From Candidatus Altimarinota bacterium (GTDB taxonomy: Bacteria > Patescibacteriota > Gracilibacteria > BD1-5 > UBA6164): DNA of 64,000 nucleotides. Both the position numbers and the translations under genes were made by a program. Position 1 is the stretch's first letter. Each line of letters opens with the position of its first letter. Below the pieces are notes generated by a model. It searched no databases. It saw only the letters and a list, made by a program, of their open reading frames with translations, and was not told the origin of the DNA. Shown piece by piece: positions 47,713 through 56,684 of the stretch. The stretch lies in contig PDTW01000023.1 in the NCBI GenBank assembly GCA_002749055.1, forward strand, positions 49,274 to 113,273, written 5' to 3'.

Positions 47713-49476
47713 ATGAGAAAAAACTTATTAATAATATTATGTTTATTTTTTATCTGTCAAACAAATTATAGCTTTTGATTTTGATACGATACAAATATAA
47801 TAAATGTATCAATAATTGATTGAGAAACAAAAAACTGACTACCATTAGCCTGAATAAATACATTATATTGAAGCTCTATTGAAAATTTATGAGATATAAA
47901 TTGAGACTGAATAAATGATATTGCTGTTTGAGCTCCTAAAAATTCCTGAAAATGAGCCGTATTTATTCACATGATGAAAAGAGATTGAACATTAAAAAAT
48001 ACTATTAGACTAGATAATTATAGTGTTAATTGAGCTGATTACAAAATTTGAGATGAGTATTGATATCAAATTAAAAATTTATGAGATTTAGATTCTAACT
48101 GAATAAATGATATTGCTGTTAAAAGCAAAAATAAAACTTATGTTCATTATTTATACAAACTTTGAGATATAAAAAAAACAGTAGAATTAAAAAAAGATGT
48201 AGACTTCCCTCCTAAGTCATCTCAGTATTGAGATATAAGTGTTAATATTTGAGATTTAGATTCTAATTGAACAGATGATATAGCTATAGGTGACCCTAAA
48301 AAAAGAGGAAAAATAATTATATATTTTCTAAAATGAGGAAATAAAAAAGAATTAATGTGTAGTTATAATTCTGCTTATAGTCTTGATTATAGTAGAAAAC
48401 ATAAACGAAAATATGAACTAATACACAACTGAAAACATGAATATTTAAAAGTTGAGAAAACAAAAAGTGTTAAACCTGAAAAAAAAATCGATGAAATAAT
48501 AAATGAAAATAATAAGAAGAATTATAAATTAGCAAAAAATTATTCAAAAGACATGTCTAAAATTGAAATACAAGGTTTTATATACCCAGATAACTATAAT
48601 AAATCAATGGATGATGCTATTTTTTATAAACCTAATATTTTAAAAGCTGAATATCATAGAATAGACAACTACTGAAATCTAGTCCTAATGGATGAGAAAT
48701 CTTGGTGAGACGGTTGATATAGTATTGAAAATATTGAAAAACTAAAAAAACTAGGTGGTGAAGTATATACGACTGTTTCATGATTAAGACCAGCTGTTAC
48801 AACATTTAAAAATAATGTAAAAAAAAGAAAAGAAATAATAGAAGAACTTAATTCTTTTGCAATAAAACATAAAATAACTTGAGTAGACATTGATATAGAG
48901 CAATTTTGAGTGTGGACAGTAGATGAAACAAAAGCTTTTATTGATTTCTTGTCAGAGTTATGAACTAAACTACATTCTAACAAAAAAAAGTTAATAGTAA
49001 ATCTACCTGCTGTATCTTCAGATTTAGAATCTAAATGGTACAATCTAAAATACCAAGATTTAAATAAATTATCTGATGTAATAGACATATATGCAATAAT
49101 GACATATGACTATATGTTTGATTATGGTGTATGAGAACCAGTGCAACCATTAGATTGGTTATGAGATGTTATTGATTATGCAAAAAAACATATTGATAAT
49201 GAAAAAATCTCAATTTGAATAAACTCATATTGATACACTTGAATAAATGGACAGTATAATCCTAAAATTATCACATATGAGCAGGCAAAGAAAATAAAGA
49301 ATTTTAAATCAGCTACTAGAGATAAATTAAGTTGAGAAATGTATTGGAATGACTGAGCAAATCATTATAGATATGTTGATATAGAATGAATGAATATAAA
49401 AAAAGATTATATATTATCTAAATGAATAAATAAAATTTCTGTATGGCATTTATGATGAAATAGTTGGTTTTATTAA
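47713..49476 (+). CDS. Secreted FG-GAP / GH18-like protein, copy 1
   Basis: The 587-residue protein has a signal peptide (LLIILCLFFICQTNYSFG). Residues about 45-215 hold three FG-GAP-like units (ENLGDINGDGINDIAVGAP, then NLGDLDSNGINDIAV, then NIGDLDSNGTDDIAIGDP), the calcium-binding blades known from integrin alpha chains. A Lys-rich linker leads to a GH18-type TIM-barrel (about residues 285-587) with the acid motif GVDIDIEQF; Asp392, Asp394 and Glu396 fit DxDxE. Typical barrel ends follow (ISIGINSYGYTG, then GINKISVWHLGG). It could cleave GlcNAc-containing glycans such as chitin or peptidoglycan. Confidence 0.85.
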
Positions 49477-49498
49477 AATAAATTTTTATATATAAATT

Positions 49499-51274
49499 AT
49501 GAAAAAAATATTAATATTTATTAGTTTTTTGATTCTTATAACTCAATTAAGCACTAGCTTTGCAATATGAGAGAATACAAATATTTTAAATAAGGTTGAG
49601 ATTAATTGAAAAACAACAAATTCTCTACCTCTTGCTTGAAGAGATACGAGATATTGAAGTTCTATTGAAAATATGTGAGATATTAACTGAGACTGAATAG
49701 TTGATATTGCTGTTTGAGTACCAAAGAATCGTTGAAAATGAGCTGTATACATACATTTTCTAAAATCTAATTGAGAATTAAAAAAAACTAATAGATTAGA
49801 TAATTATTCTTTAAATTGAGCTGAATATGATTTATGAGATGAGTATTGAATAAACATAAAAAATATGTGAGACTTAGACTCTAATTGAGTAAACGAGATT
49901 TGAGTCTCAAGCAATAAAAATATCTATATTCATTATTTATATGATGACGGTAGCATAAAAGAAACTATAAAGTATAATGAAGATGAACTTATTAATAATA
50001 TGGAGAACTCTCCGTATTGAGAAGCAAAAGATATATGAGACTTAGATTGAAATTGAACCAATGATTTAATTGTTGGTAATCCTGAAAATTGATGAAAAAT
50101 AACTATTTATTTTCTAGAAAATAATCAGTCATCAGAAGATGAAGATGATAATTCTTGAGCTTGAGATAATGAAAATGAAGATATCTGAGATTGAAATAGC
50201 GAAGATGATAATGCTTGAGACTGAGATTACGGAAATGATGAAAACACTTGAGATTGAGACTGAAATTGAGATAGTGAAGAAAATAACAACTGAAATTGAA
50301 ATGATAATAACACTTGAAATTGAAGTAATGAAGATAATGATAATATTGAGGTTTCTGGTTTTATATATCCATCATATAGTGAAGATGTTATTTCTGAAGT
50401 TATAAATTATAAACCTAATAAAATAAATGCCGAATTCCATAGAATAGATGTATTTTGAAATCTTGTACTTATGGATGAATGAACATGGTGACCATGATGA
50501 TATAGTAGAGAAAATATTGAGACACTAAAATCAACAAATAGTGAAGTATATACTACCGTTACATGAATGAAACCAGTAGTTACTGCATTCTCAAAAAGTT
50601 GGTTAAAAAGAGTTTTGGTTGCCCAAGAACTTACAGACTTTGTTGTAGAAAATGATATTACTTGAGTAGATGTAGATATTGAAGAATTCTGATTATGGAC
50701 ACCATTAGAATCAGATGCTTACACATCATTTTTATATGAATTATGAACTAGACTGCATGCAAATTGAAAAAAGTTAACAGTAAATATACCAGCTATATGA
50801 TCAGAAAAAGATTCAGAATGGTATTATTTAAAATATAATGACTTTAATACTACCTGAACTTATTGATTATCATGACTAATAGATACATATTTAATAATGG
50901 CTTATGATTATATGTATGATTACTGAATTTGAGAACCAATTCAACCACTTGAACGGGTTTGAAGAGTCATAGATTATTCTAAAAATATTCTTGATATTAA
51001 CAAAATATCTATCGGGATAAATTCATATTGATATACTTGAATAAATTGAACTTATAGTCCAAAAATCAAAACTTATAACCAAATAAAAGGTATTCATAAT
51101 TTTAGTAGTGCAGTTAGAGATGTTAGAAGTTGAGAAATGTATTGGAATAATTGAAATAATCATTATAGGTATGTTGACACAGAATGAATGAATATAAAAA
51201 AAGATTACATTTTATCAAAATGAATAAATAAAATTTCTGTATGGCATTTGTGATGAAATAAATGGTTTTATTAA
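49499..51274 (+). CDS. Secreted FG-GAP / GH18-like protein, copy 2
   Basis: This 591-residue paralogue of the preceding gene lies 22 bases downstream. It has the same order: signal peptide (ILIFISFLILITQLSTSFA), three FG-GAP-like units, then a linker and GH18-like domain. The linker is different, a low-complexity acidic run of about 75 residues of Asp, Glu, Asn and Gly (GDNENEDIGDGNSEDDNAG type), in which glycine is almost always TGA. The acid motif is GVDVDIEEF with Glu395. The C-terminal 70 residues are nearly identical between copies. The duplication is tandem and looks old except for this conserved end, and the copies may be cotranscribed. Confidence 0.85.
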
Positions 51275-51288
51275 AATAAAAAAAATAA

Positions 51289-51429
51289 GAATCAAAATAC
51301 TCCCAGATAAAACAAAGATTTTTTGTATATTTAAAGAATAGTAATTGAAATGTTTGGATAAAAATATGAGATGGAAGATTATTATTAAACCAAGAAATAA
51401 AAGATTTTAGAAAAAAATTCATTTTATAG
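51289..51429 (+). pseudogene. Start-less coding remnant after the GH18-like pair
   Basis: An open frame of 46 codons without start (ESKYSQIKQRFFVYLKN, then NGNVWIKIGDGRLLLNQEI, then KDFRKKFIL) reads like real protein, with two TGA glycines. No upstream start exists because a TAA precedes it. It probably is the tail of a lost gene. A short direct repeat, aaatactccc, flanks it at 51296 and 51460. Confidence 0.3.
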
Positions 51430-51432
51430 TAT

Positions 51433-51474
51433 GGGAGGAGTGTATAAATAGTTTTGTTTAAATACTCCCTTTTA
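51433..51474 (+). terminator. Possible weak terminator
   Basis: The arms gggag and ctccc enclose a long A/T-rich loop and end in ttttac. The stem is short, so the call is tentative. Confidence 0.3.
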
Positions 51475-51525
51475 CTTACCTAACCATTATAATAATATGA
51501 TTTTAAAAGTCCTTCTTTTAGTATA

Positions 51526-52422
51526 TTAGATGTTCCTTAAAAAGTTTTCCAAGTAGTAAACTAAATATTTATTTATATTGATAAGTATTTCTTTTTTAGA
51601 AAAGTCTGAAATGGTATAACCAAATTTTATCATACTTACTCAGTCAAGTTCAGTAAAATCTATTTTTCAGAAGTTTTCCATTTTATATTTAATGAAATTT
51701 TTTATAAAGTCTTTTGGAATTTCTAAAAATTTTTCTATATCTGTTTTTGATACACTTAAAAAAATTATGTTTTCAAACTCTCAAACAAAAATCTTATTTG
51801 AATAATATATTCATAATTTATGTCTATTATAATAGTATAAATAATCTTCTAAAACCTCAGCTATGAAGTTAGTGATAAAAAAATTTTGTATTTCAAAGTT
51901 AAGCAGGAAAACTTTTTCTTTACCTTCTTTTGATTTTAAATCAAATACTTTTTTGAATTTATAATTTCATATTTTAATATCTTTTTCTATTTTAGATTTT
52001 TCTAAAACTAAAATATTATTTAGATTGTAGTATTTTTTATGATAATTTTGTATTTCCTTATATCAAATACGGGTTACTTGAGAATATTTTATTTCATTAT
52101 TATATATTTTCTTTCAAATTTTATTAATAACTTTTTTTTCATAATTTAAGCTTACTAGTTCATCTTTAATAACTTTTTTTTCATATTCTATAGTTTTTTT
52201 ATCAATAGGCTTTATTAAATTTTTTATAAAATTATTTAAAATTTTTTCTGATTTTGTATTAACAAAAAAGTTAGTGTAGTATATATAATTTTCTCCACTA
52301 AATATATAATTTTTAAAATATTCTTTTGGATTATTTGATTTTGGGATTGCACAATGTTCTATAATATGAGCAATATAATTTGAATTTTTATATAAAGGTG
52401 TTTTAATGAAAATATTATACAT
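51526..52422 (-). CDS. Small M16-like metallopeptidase
   Basis: The 298-residue protein has the inverted zinc motif HIIEH (His19, Glu22, His23) of the M16 family (pitrilysin and processing peptidases), with a later acidic pair near residues 81-88 (YEKKVIKDELV) that could supply the third ligand. Full M16 proteins are 400-450 residues or have two domains; this one has about one and a half, so it may dimerise or be degenerate. No signal peptide is seen, so a cytosolic place is likely. It is a single gene behind the terminator at 52437. Confidence 0.7.
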
Positions 52423-52436
52423 TTTTTTTGTTGTTA

Positions 52437-52467
52437 AAAAAAGCTTCTCTAAAAGAGAAGCTTTTGG
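52437..52467 (-). terminator. Terminator of the small Gly/Arg-rich gene
   Basis: The perfect arms aaaagcttctc and gagaagctttt are followed by a T-run on the minus strand. The C/G-richer stem is unusual in this window. Confidence 0.88.
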
Positions 52468-52490
52468 TAGTGGAAAGTTAACTTAGTAGG

Positions 52491-52628
52491 TTATCTTCTA
52501 CCTCCATTATTTTGTGCACCACCAGGTCTTCCGCTACTTCTCCCTTGTCCACTCCGACGGTGTGCACCATCTTTGTTTTTTGGTTTATCCTTACCTCGGT
52601 TTTCACGGTTACTATCTTTGCCTTTCAT
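52491..52628 (-). CDS. 45-residue basic Gly/Arg-rich protein with foreign codon use
   Basis: This small protein (starts MKGKDSNRENRGKDK, ends QNNGGRR) is hydrophilic and basic, with 8 Arg and 10 Gly and no Cys or long hydrophobic run. None of its ten glycines is TGA; they are GGC, GGT, GGA or GGG, and Arg is often CGT, CGA or CGG, unlike any neighbour. It has a strong Shine-Dalgarno and its own terminator, so it looks like a complete, well-expressed cassette. It may bind nucleic acid by its RG content. I do not recognise the family. Horizontal gain from a standard-code organism is the simplest reading, but selection for unambiguous codons in a highly expressed gene is possible. Confidence 0.7.
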   Translation of the reverse strand: MKGKDSNRENRGKDKPKNKDGAHRRSGQGRSSGRPGGAQNNGGRR

Positions 52629-52635
52629 GTTCTTT

Positions 52636-52641
52636 CTCCTT
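52636..52641 (-). promoter_or_regulatory. Strong Shine-Dalgarno site
   Basis: AAGGAG lies 7 bases before the ATG of the small Gly/Arg-rich gene on the minus strand. Such sites are rare in front of the other genes of this window. Confidence 0.75.
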
Positions 52642-52823
52642 TAAAGTAGACATATGATGAGTAAAAGTTTTAAATTAATATAATTGAAAATATAATCAAT
52701 ATATAATTCAAAATTATGTCAATAATAACTATCTTTCAATTTAAGTTAAATTTTCCTGGTAATTTTTCATAGCGAGTAAAAAACATATTGTGATTTTCTG
52801 GAAGAAATTAAATAAAAAATTAC

Positions 52824-53178
52824 TTATCAAGTTGTAATTATTTTATCTTCCATATCATTAGTTCTTGTTTCATACTTAGGAAGTATTCTAGGTTCAAAAC
52901 TTCAATCTCTATCTCTTGGTACTTCTATTTCTTCTTCTCAAGATGAAGTTAAGATTCTTTTCTTATATGTTCAATTACGGCTATTTCAACTATTATTTCA
53001 CGCTACAGAGTGTTTCTTATATCATAGATGTTCCTCCAATCTCTGCTTCCATCATTTTTTCGATTAGAGGTCACATGTATTGTTTTAGCATTCATTGCGC
53101 TTCCTCTATACTTTTAGCTTTTCTTGCTATATCATCTAAGTTCATTGCTCAGATTTCTTCTCTACTATATTTACTCAT
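52824..53178 (-). pseudogene. IS256-family transposase remnant (frameshifted, truncated)
   Basis: The first frame starts at ATG 53178 and gives IEEAQGMLKQYMGPLIEKMMEAEIGG. The frame then shifts by one base, and the match goes on as EHLGYKKHSVAGNN, then SRNGTYKKRILTSSGEEEIE and VPRDRDGSFEP, the N-terminal hallmark of IS256 (mutator-type) transposases. It ends at TAA 52824, far short of the roughly 400 residues of an active enzyme, and the DDE core is absent. TGA codons serve as Gly, so the element was adapted to this code before decay. No inverted terminal repeats were found. Confidence 0.75.
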
Positions 53179-53205
53179 AATTTTTTGAGTTAAAATTTAA
53201 AAATT

Positions 53206-53241
53206 AAAAATTAGATACTTATATTAGTATCTAATTTTTTC
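53206..53241 (-). terminator. Terminator downstream of pheS
   Basis: The perfect arms aaaaattagatac and gtatctaattttt lie about 100 bases after the stop of the minus-strand PheRS gene. Confidence 0.75.
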
Positions 53242-53344
53242 CACTTACACAAAATTTTTTATACACTCAATAGTATAATCTGAGTTATTACAATATAAAT
53301 AGTTCTTGTTTTTTTAATTTTGTATTATTTTGAGAGAACCAAAC

Positions 53345-54571
53345 TTATCTCAATTCATATCATAAATCATTTTCCATTTTTCATCTTATTTTGAAATAAA
53401 TCTTATTTATCTCATCATCTGTAAGAGTTCTTTCTATAGATCTAAATACTATTTTAATAGATACTGATTTATCATTTTCTCAGAACTTTTTATCATTTTC
53501 ATATATATCTGTAATTTTAACTTCTTCTATTAAATCTCATGCAATATCTCTTATTATTCAAGATAATGCAAACAAATCTGATTCTGTCTCTTTAGTTAAT
53601 TCTAATTCTCATGATTTTTTTTCTTCTTCTAAATCTCTAATATAAGTATTTTTAGGGACAATGAAAGATATATCTTTATAAACTGGAGGATAATTACTAA
53701 CTTCCTTATATGCTTCTAAATTTCACCATTGTTTTAAAATTCTTTTATCTTTTGACCAAAAAATTCTTATATCTGGAACCTGTTTCATAGCCATAGCTAA
53801 TCTTTCTATTCAAAATCAAAATGCCCAACCATTGTATTCTTCTGCATTTAATCATAGTTTTTCTAAAACATTTGAATGAACTACTCATGCTCACAATACT
53901 TCTAACCATTTTCAATTATACATCACCTCTACTTCTAAACTGTCAGTTGTATAAGGAAAAGTATCTTCATTAAATCTATATTCAATATTTCAAAATATTG
54001 CTTTAATTGTATTTCATAAAACTTCTTTTAATGTATCTTGGTTAATAATTTCTTTTGATTTTTTAGTTATTCTTAAACCATCTATTTGATGAAAACACTC
54101 ATGATGAGTTTTATCTAATTCGTCAACTCTATATACTTTTCACCAAGATAAAGCTCTAACATCTCATTGTTTTTCTAATTTTTCTTTTCATCATTGATTT
54201 AATAAATAATGGTACCACATGACTGATGTATGAGGTCTTAATAACATACTATTTTTTGTATCATTTGATTTATTTAAAAAATAACTATCACTAGGTCTTC
54301 TTGCTACATGATTTTCAGGAAAATTAAATAAATCAAATGTTTCCCATTCTCAAACTACTTGAGGTACATCAACATGGTCAAATCAATTAAAAAACTCTGC
54401 ATTAATTATTTTATCAATAACCATATTAACAGGATGTCATTTAAACTTTGAAAGATCTTCCATATTATATACTCTAACTATTCTATTATAATATGATCTT
54501 TCTTTCTCTGATAAACTTGAATCATTAACCTTTGATTTAGCATATTCTAACCACTTTTTATCATCTTGCAT
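53345..54571 (-). CDS. pheS: Single-chain phenylalanyl-tRNA synthetase (alpha catalytic domain plus FDX-ACB)
   Basis: The 408-residue protein joins the PheRS alpha catalytic domain to the anticodon-binding FDX-ACB domain normally at the end of the beta chain. Catalytic marks are DLFNFPENHVARRPSDSYFL, LLRPHTSVMWYHYLL, HECFHQIDGL (motif 2), LEVLGAGVVHSNVLEKLG and AFGFGIERLAM (motif 3). The last 95 residues (YPPVYKDISFIVPK, then IYENDKKFGENDKSVSIKIVFRS, ending LGYELR) are a complete FDX-ACB. Only mitochondrial-type enzymes and some reduced bacteria use one chain. The ATG at 54571 is the first in frame; a better N-terminus may start at 54692 across a 7-A run (see findings). Confidence 0.88.
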
Positions 54572-55040
54572 TTGTTCAATAGATTTATTAATTAAATATT
54601 TTTTAGTATCTGATTTTTTTAGGATTATTAACTATATTTGATTTTTGTTTATTAAGTTTAGTATTTATGGATACACTCAACTTATTAATCATATTTATTT
54701 TACTTAAAAAGTAAAATATTTATATGTGTGAGTTCATAACATATGGTGCAATTTTTCATTATCAGGAGAGATGTTAAATTACTTTGCTAAATTAGGTAAA
54801 ATTTTACTAATATAATTTACTAAAAAAGTTTATAGTTAAAAAATATTAATTCTTTTTTACCTATAAACTTAGATTATATAATAAATCAAAAAATGTATAA
54901 AAAAAGTAATAGAGATTAATTTATATTTATTAAATATCCTAAAATCATTTCCGTTCTCTTTTCTATACTTTTTTCAATACTTGAATCTTCAAGATTAGGA
55001 ATACTTATAAAATAAATTTACTATAATTAATTCCTATTCT
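54572..55040. other. PheRS leader and region with gene relics
   Basis: 54572-54692 encodes an out-of-frame N-terminal extension for PheRS. Hairpins lie at 54696-54716 (attttactt/aagtaaaat) and 54819-54870 (aagtttatag/ctataaactt, T-run on the minus strand), the latter a terminator for minus-strand transcription from the right. At 54916-55017 a start-less frame (SIPNLEDSSIEKSIEKRTEM, then ILGYLININ) with GGA glycine looks like the tail of a destroyed gene. A TATAAT at about 55022-55027 may drive the next gene. Confidence 0.45.
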
Positions 55041-55226
55041 ATGGGAATAGATTATATGCAAAAAATCAAAAAAACCAATAATTCATATAATAAAGATAAA
55101 TCATTGGTTACTGCTGTTTCTGTCATGGAGGTACAAGATACTTTTTATAGTGAGATTTATGATAGAATAAGTATACTAAACATTGATGATTTGAATAAAT
55201 TTTTAAAGATACTTAAAAGTTATTAA
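55041..55226 (+). CDS. Small hypothetical protein of the mobile region
   Basis: This 61-residue frame is hydrophilic and helical at its end (YDRISILNIDDLNKFLKILKS). An in-frame ATG at 55056 (MQKIKKTNN) may be the true start because a TATAAT lies only about 15 bases before 55041. It has no Gly at TGA and matches no family I know. It could be a small regulator of the element that follows. Confidence 0.45.
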   Translation: MGIDYMQKIKKTNNSYNKDKSLVTAVSVMEVQDTFYSEIYDRISILNIDDLNKFLKILKSY

Positions 55227-55346
55227 ATTATTTTATAATTATAAGTATATAATTATCTAATTAAAAATATTTTAGTGTTTTTACTAGATGTTTTTTAATT
55301 TATAGGTATACTTATAAATATATTTAATATAATATAAATTTTAAAA

Positions 55347-56294
55347 ATGCAATTGTCAACAAAATTAAAAACTCTATTATATATTTTTTCACAGAATAAA
55401 GAAAGAGAACTTTCATATAATAAAACAACTAAAAATTATGTTATGGAAGATAAAATAAATAATAAATATTTTTCTATAATTAAAGAAAAGTATATTTGAT
55501 TTGATGAACTAAAATGAATAATAATGTATAACCAAATTTGAGATAATTTCTTTAAAAATATATGTTTATATTTATTAAAAGTAAATTTATATAAATCACC
55601 AAGTATAATATTTTGATGAATAGATGATTTACAAAATAAAGAAAAATTTTTTACGATTTTTAAAATAGAAAATAATGTTGATTTTATAAACTCTATTCTT
55701 GATTTAATTGATGAAGAAAAAGAAAAATTATTAGTTTATAATTTTGAAGAACAAAGAAAAGAATTAATAGATATTATAAATAAAAACAAAAATAAATTTA
55801 AGAAAATCCCATTAACTTTTAGTATAAATAAATATATAAAATCATATACTCAATATTATAAAACATTAAAAGTTTTAAATGAATATTATAAAATAGAAAA
55901 TATACAAATATTTGATTGAAATATAACTTTTACAATTTCAATAATAAAAAATATTTTCAAAATAAAATTTGATAATGATGATTTATATATAAACTCTGAA
56001 AAAGTATTTTTTAAATCTAAAAATACAAAAATTTTTCAAATAATTAAATTAATATTTTTGTATTTAAAAGAAAATAATACTAATAATGTTGATTTTGATA
56101 ATCTAGAAAAATATTATAAAAATAATAAAGAAAACTATAAAGAGTTAAGTAAAATAAAATTTAATTATGAATATCTAAGAAAATCAATAGAAACAAAAAC
56201 AAAAGAAATAGAAAAAAAACATAATATAAATAATATTTTTATAGGAATTAATAAAAGCTGAATACAATGCAGATATTATAAACCGGAAAGGTAA
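55347..56294 (+). CDS. Unknown protein of the mobile region
   Basis: This 315-residue protein is extremely rich in Lys, Asn and Ile and has no signal peptide or clear helix in the membrane. It ends with a different, less A/T-rich tail (SGIQCRYYKPER) whose codons form the left arm of the terminator. The fold appears mixed with a long helical end (NNKENYKELSKIKFNYEYLRKSIETKTKEIE in pieces). I recognise no family. Its position before a Rep_trans gene suggests plasmid or phage accessory function. Confidence 0.65.
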
Positions 56295-56310
56295 TATCTT
56301 TCCGGTCTTT
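56280..56310 (+). terminator. Terminator overlapping the end of the unknown mobile gene
   Basis: The arms ccggaaag and ctttccgg include the stop codon and are followed by tcttt. Confidence 0.7.
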
Positions 56311-56336
56311 CCGTTTAAAAATTAAAAAAAATAAAC

Positions 56337-56382
56337 AAAATCATAGTGCGAATAAATATTTATTTCGCATTATGATTTTTTT
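56337..56382. terminator. Second, very strong terminator
   Basis: The arms aaaatcatagtgcgaataaa and tttatttcgcattatgattt pair with one mismatch pair and end in a T-run of eight. With the terminator just before it, it isolates the replication region from upstream transcription. Confidence 0.88.
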
Positions 56383-56432
56383 TAAAGCTTTAAAAATTTC
56401 ATACTTTTAAAATCCTTTGTTTTTTATTTATA

Positions 56433-56569
56433 TTTTTTCTTTTTCCTCTTATATATAAAAAAAAGAGAAAGCAGAAGATTTTGTCAAACTTCGGTTCGCG
56501 ACTTTTGAACCGTTAAGTTTTACAAAATCTGCTTTCTCTACAACAATTAAGAGAGGAAAAAGAAAAATA
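56433..56569. repeat. Giant three-tier inverted repeat, candidate replication origin hairpin
   Basis: Outer arms ttttttctttttcctctta and taagagaggaaaaagaaaaa, middle arms agagaaagcaga-gattttgt and acaaaatc-tgctttctct, and inner arms aaactt-cggttc and gaaccg-ttaagttt pair in register, leaving a loop around gcgactttt. The whole can fold into one extended stem of about 45 pairs. It lies upstream of the Rep_trans gene with no open frame. Such structures serve as single- or double-strand origins, or as recombination sites. Confidence 0.75.
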
Positions 56570-56680
56570 GGTCGTGACCTTAAATCTTAATCCTCCGACT
56601 CAATAATGTCGGGGCAGTTTATAAACTAAAATAGTGCACTTTATTTTATTTAAGTGTTACCGGTAGCCATAATTTATAAT
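56569..56680. promoter_or_regulatory. Cluster of small palindromes before the rep gene
   Basis: Four palindromes follow the giant hairpin: aggtcgtgacct (56569-56580), ccgac/gtcgg, gtttataaac and taccggta. Together they fill the rest of the 390-base gap before the rep ATG. They could be initiator-binding or nicking sites and operators. Confidence 0.5.
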
Positions 56681-56684
56681 AATT

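Noticed and set aside
48669-49088. 139-codon minus-strand frame
   Set aside because: It lies antisense inside the GH18 domain of the first FG-GAP protein, which has clear motifs in the other strand.
50139-50405. Plus-strand Met/Ile/Glu-rich frame of 88 codons
   Set aside because: It is the other-frame reading of the acidic Asp/Asn/Gly linker of the second FG-GAP protein.
51526-51545. tgttccttaa as a third copy of the dispersed repeat
   Set aside because: Only about ten bases match, and they are coding sequence at the end of the M16-like gene.
56650-56665. ttaccggtagcc as a left attachment site matching the tRNA-Cys 3' end
   Set aside because: Only about eight bases agree (ccggtagc versus ccggtaggc) and it lies inside the palindrome cluster, so chance is likely.
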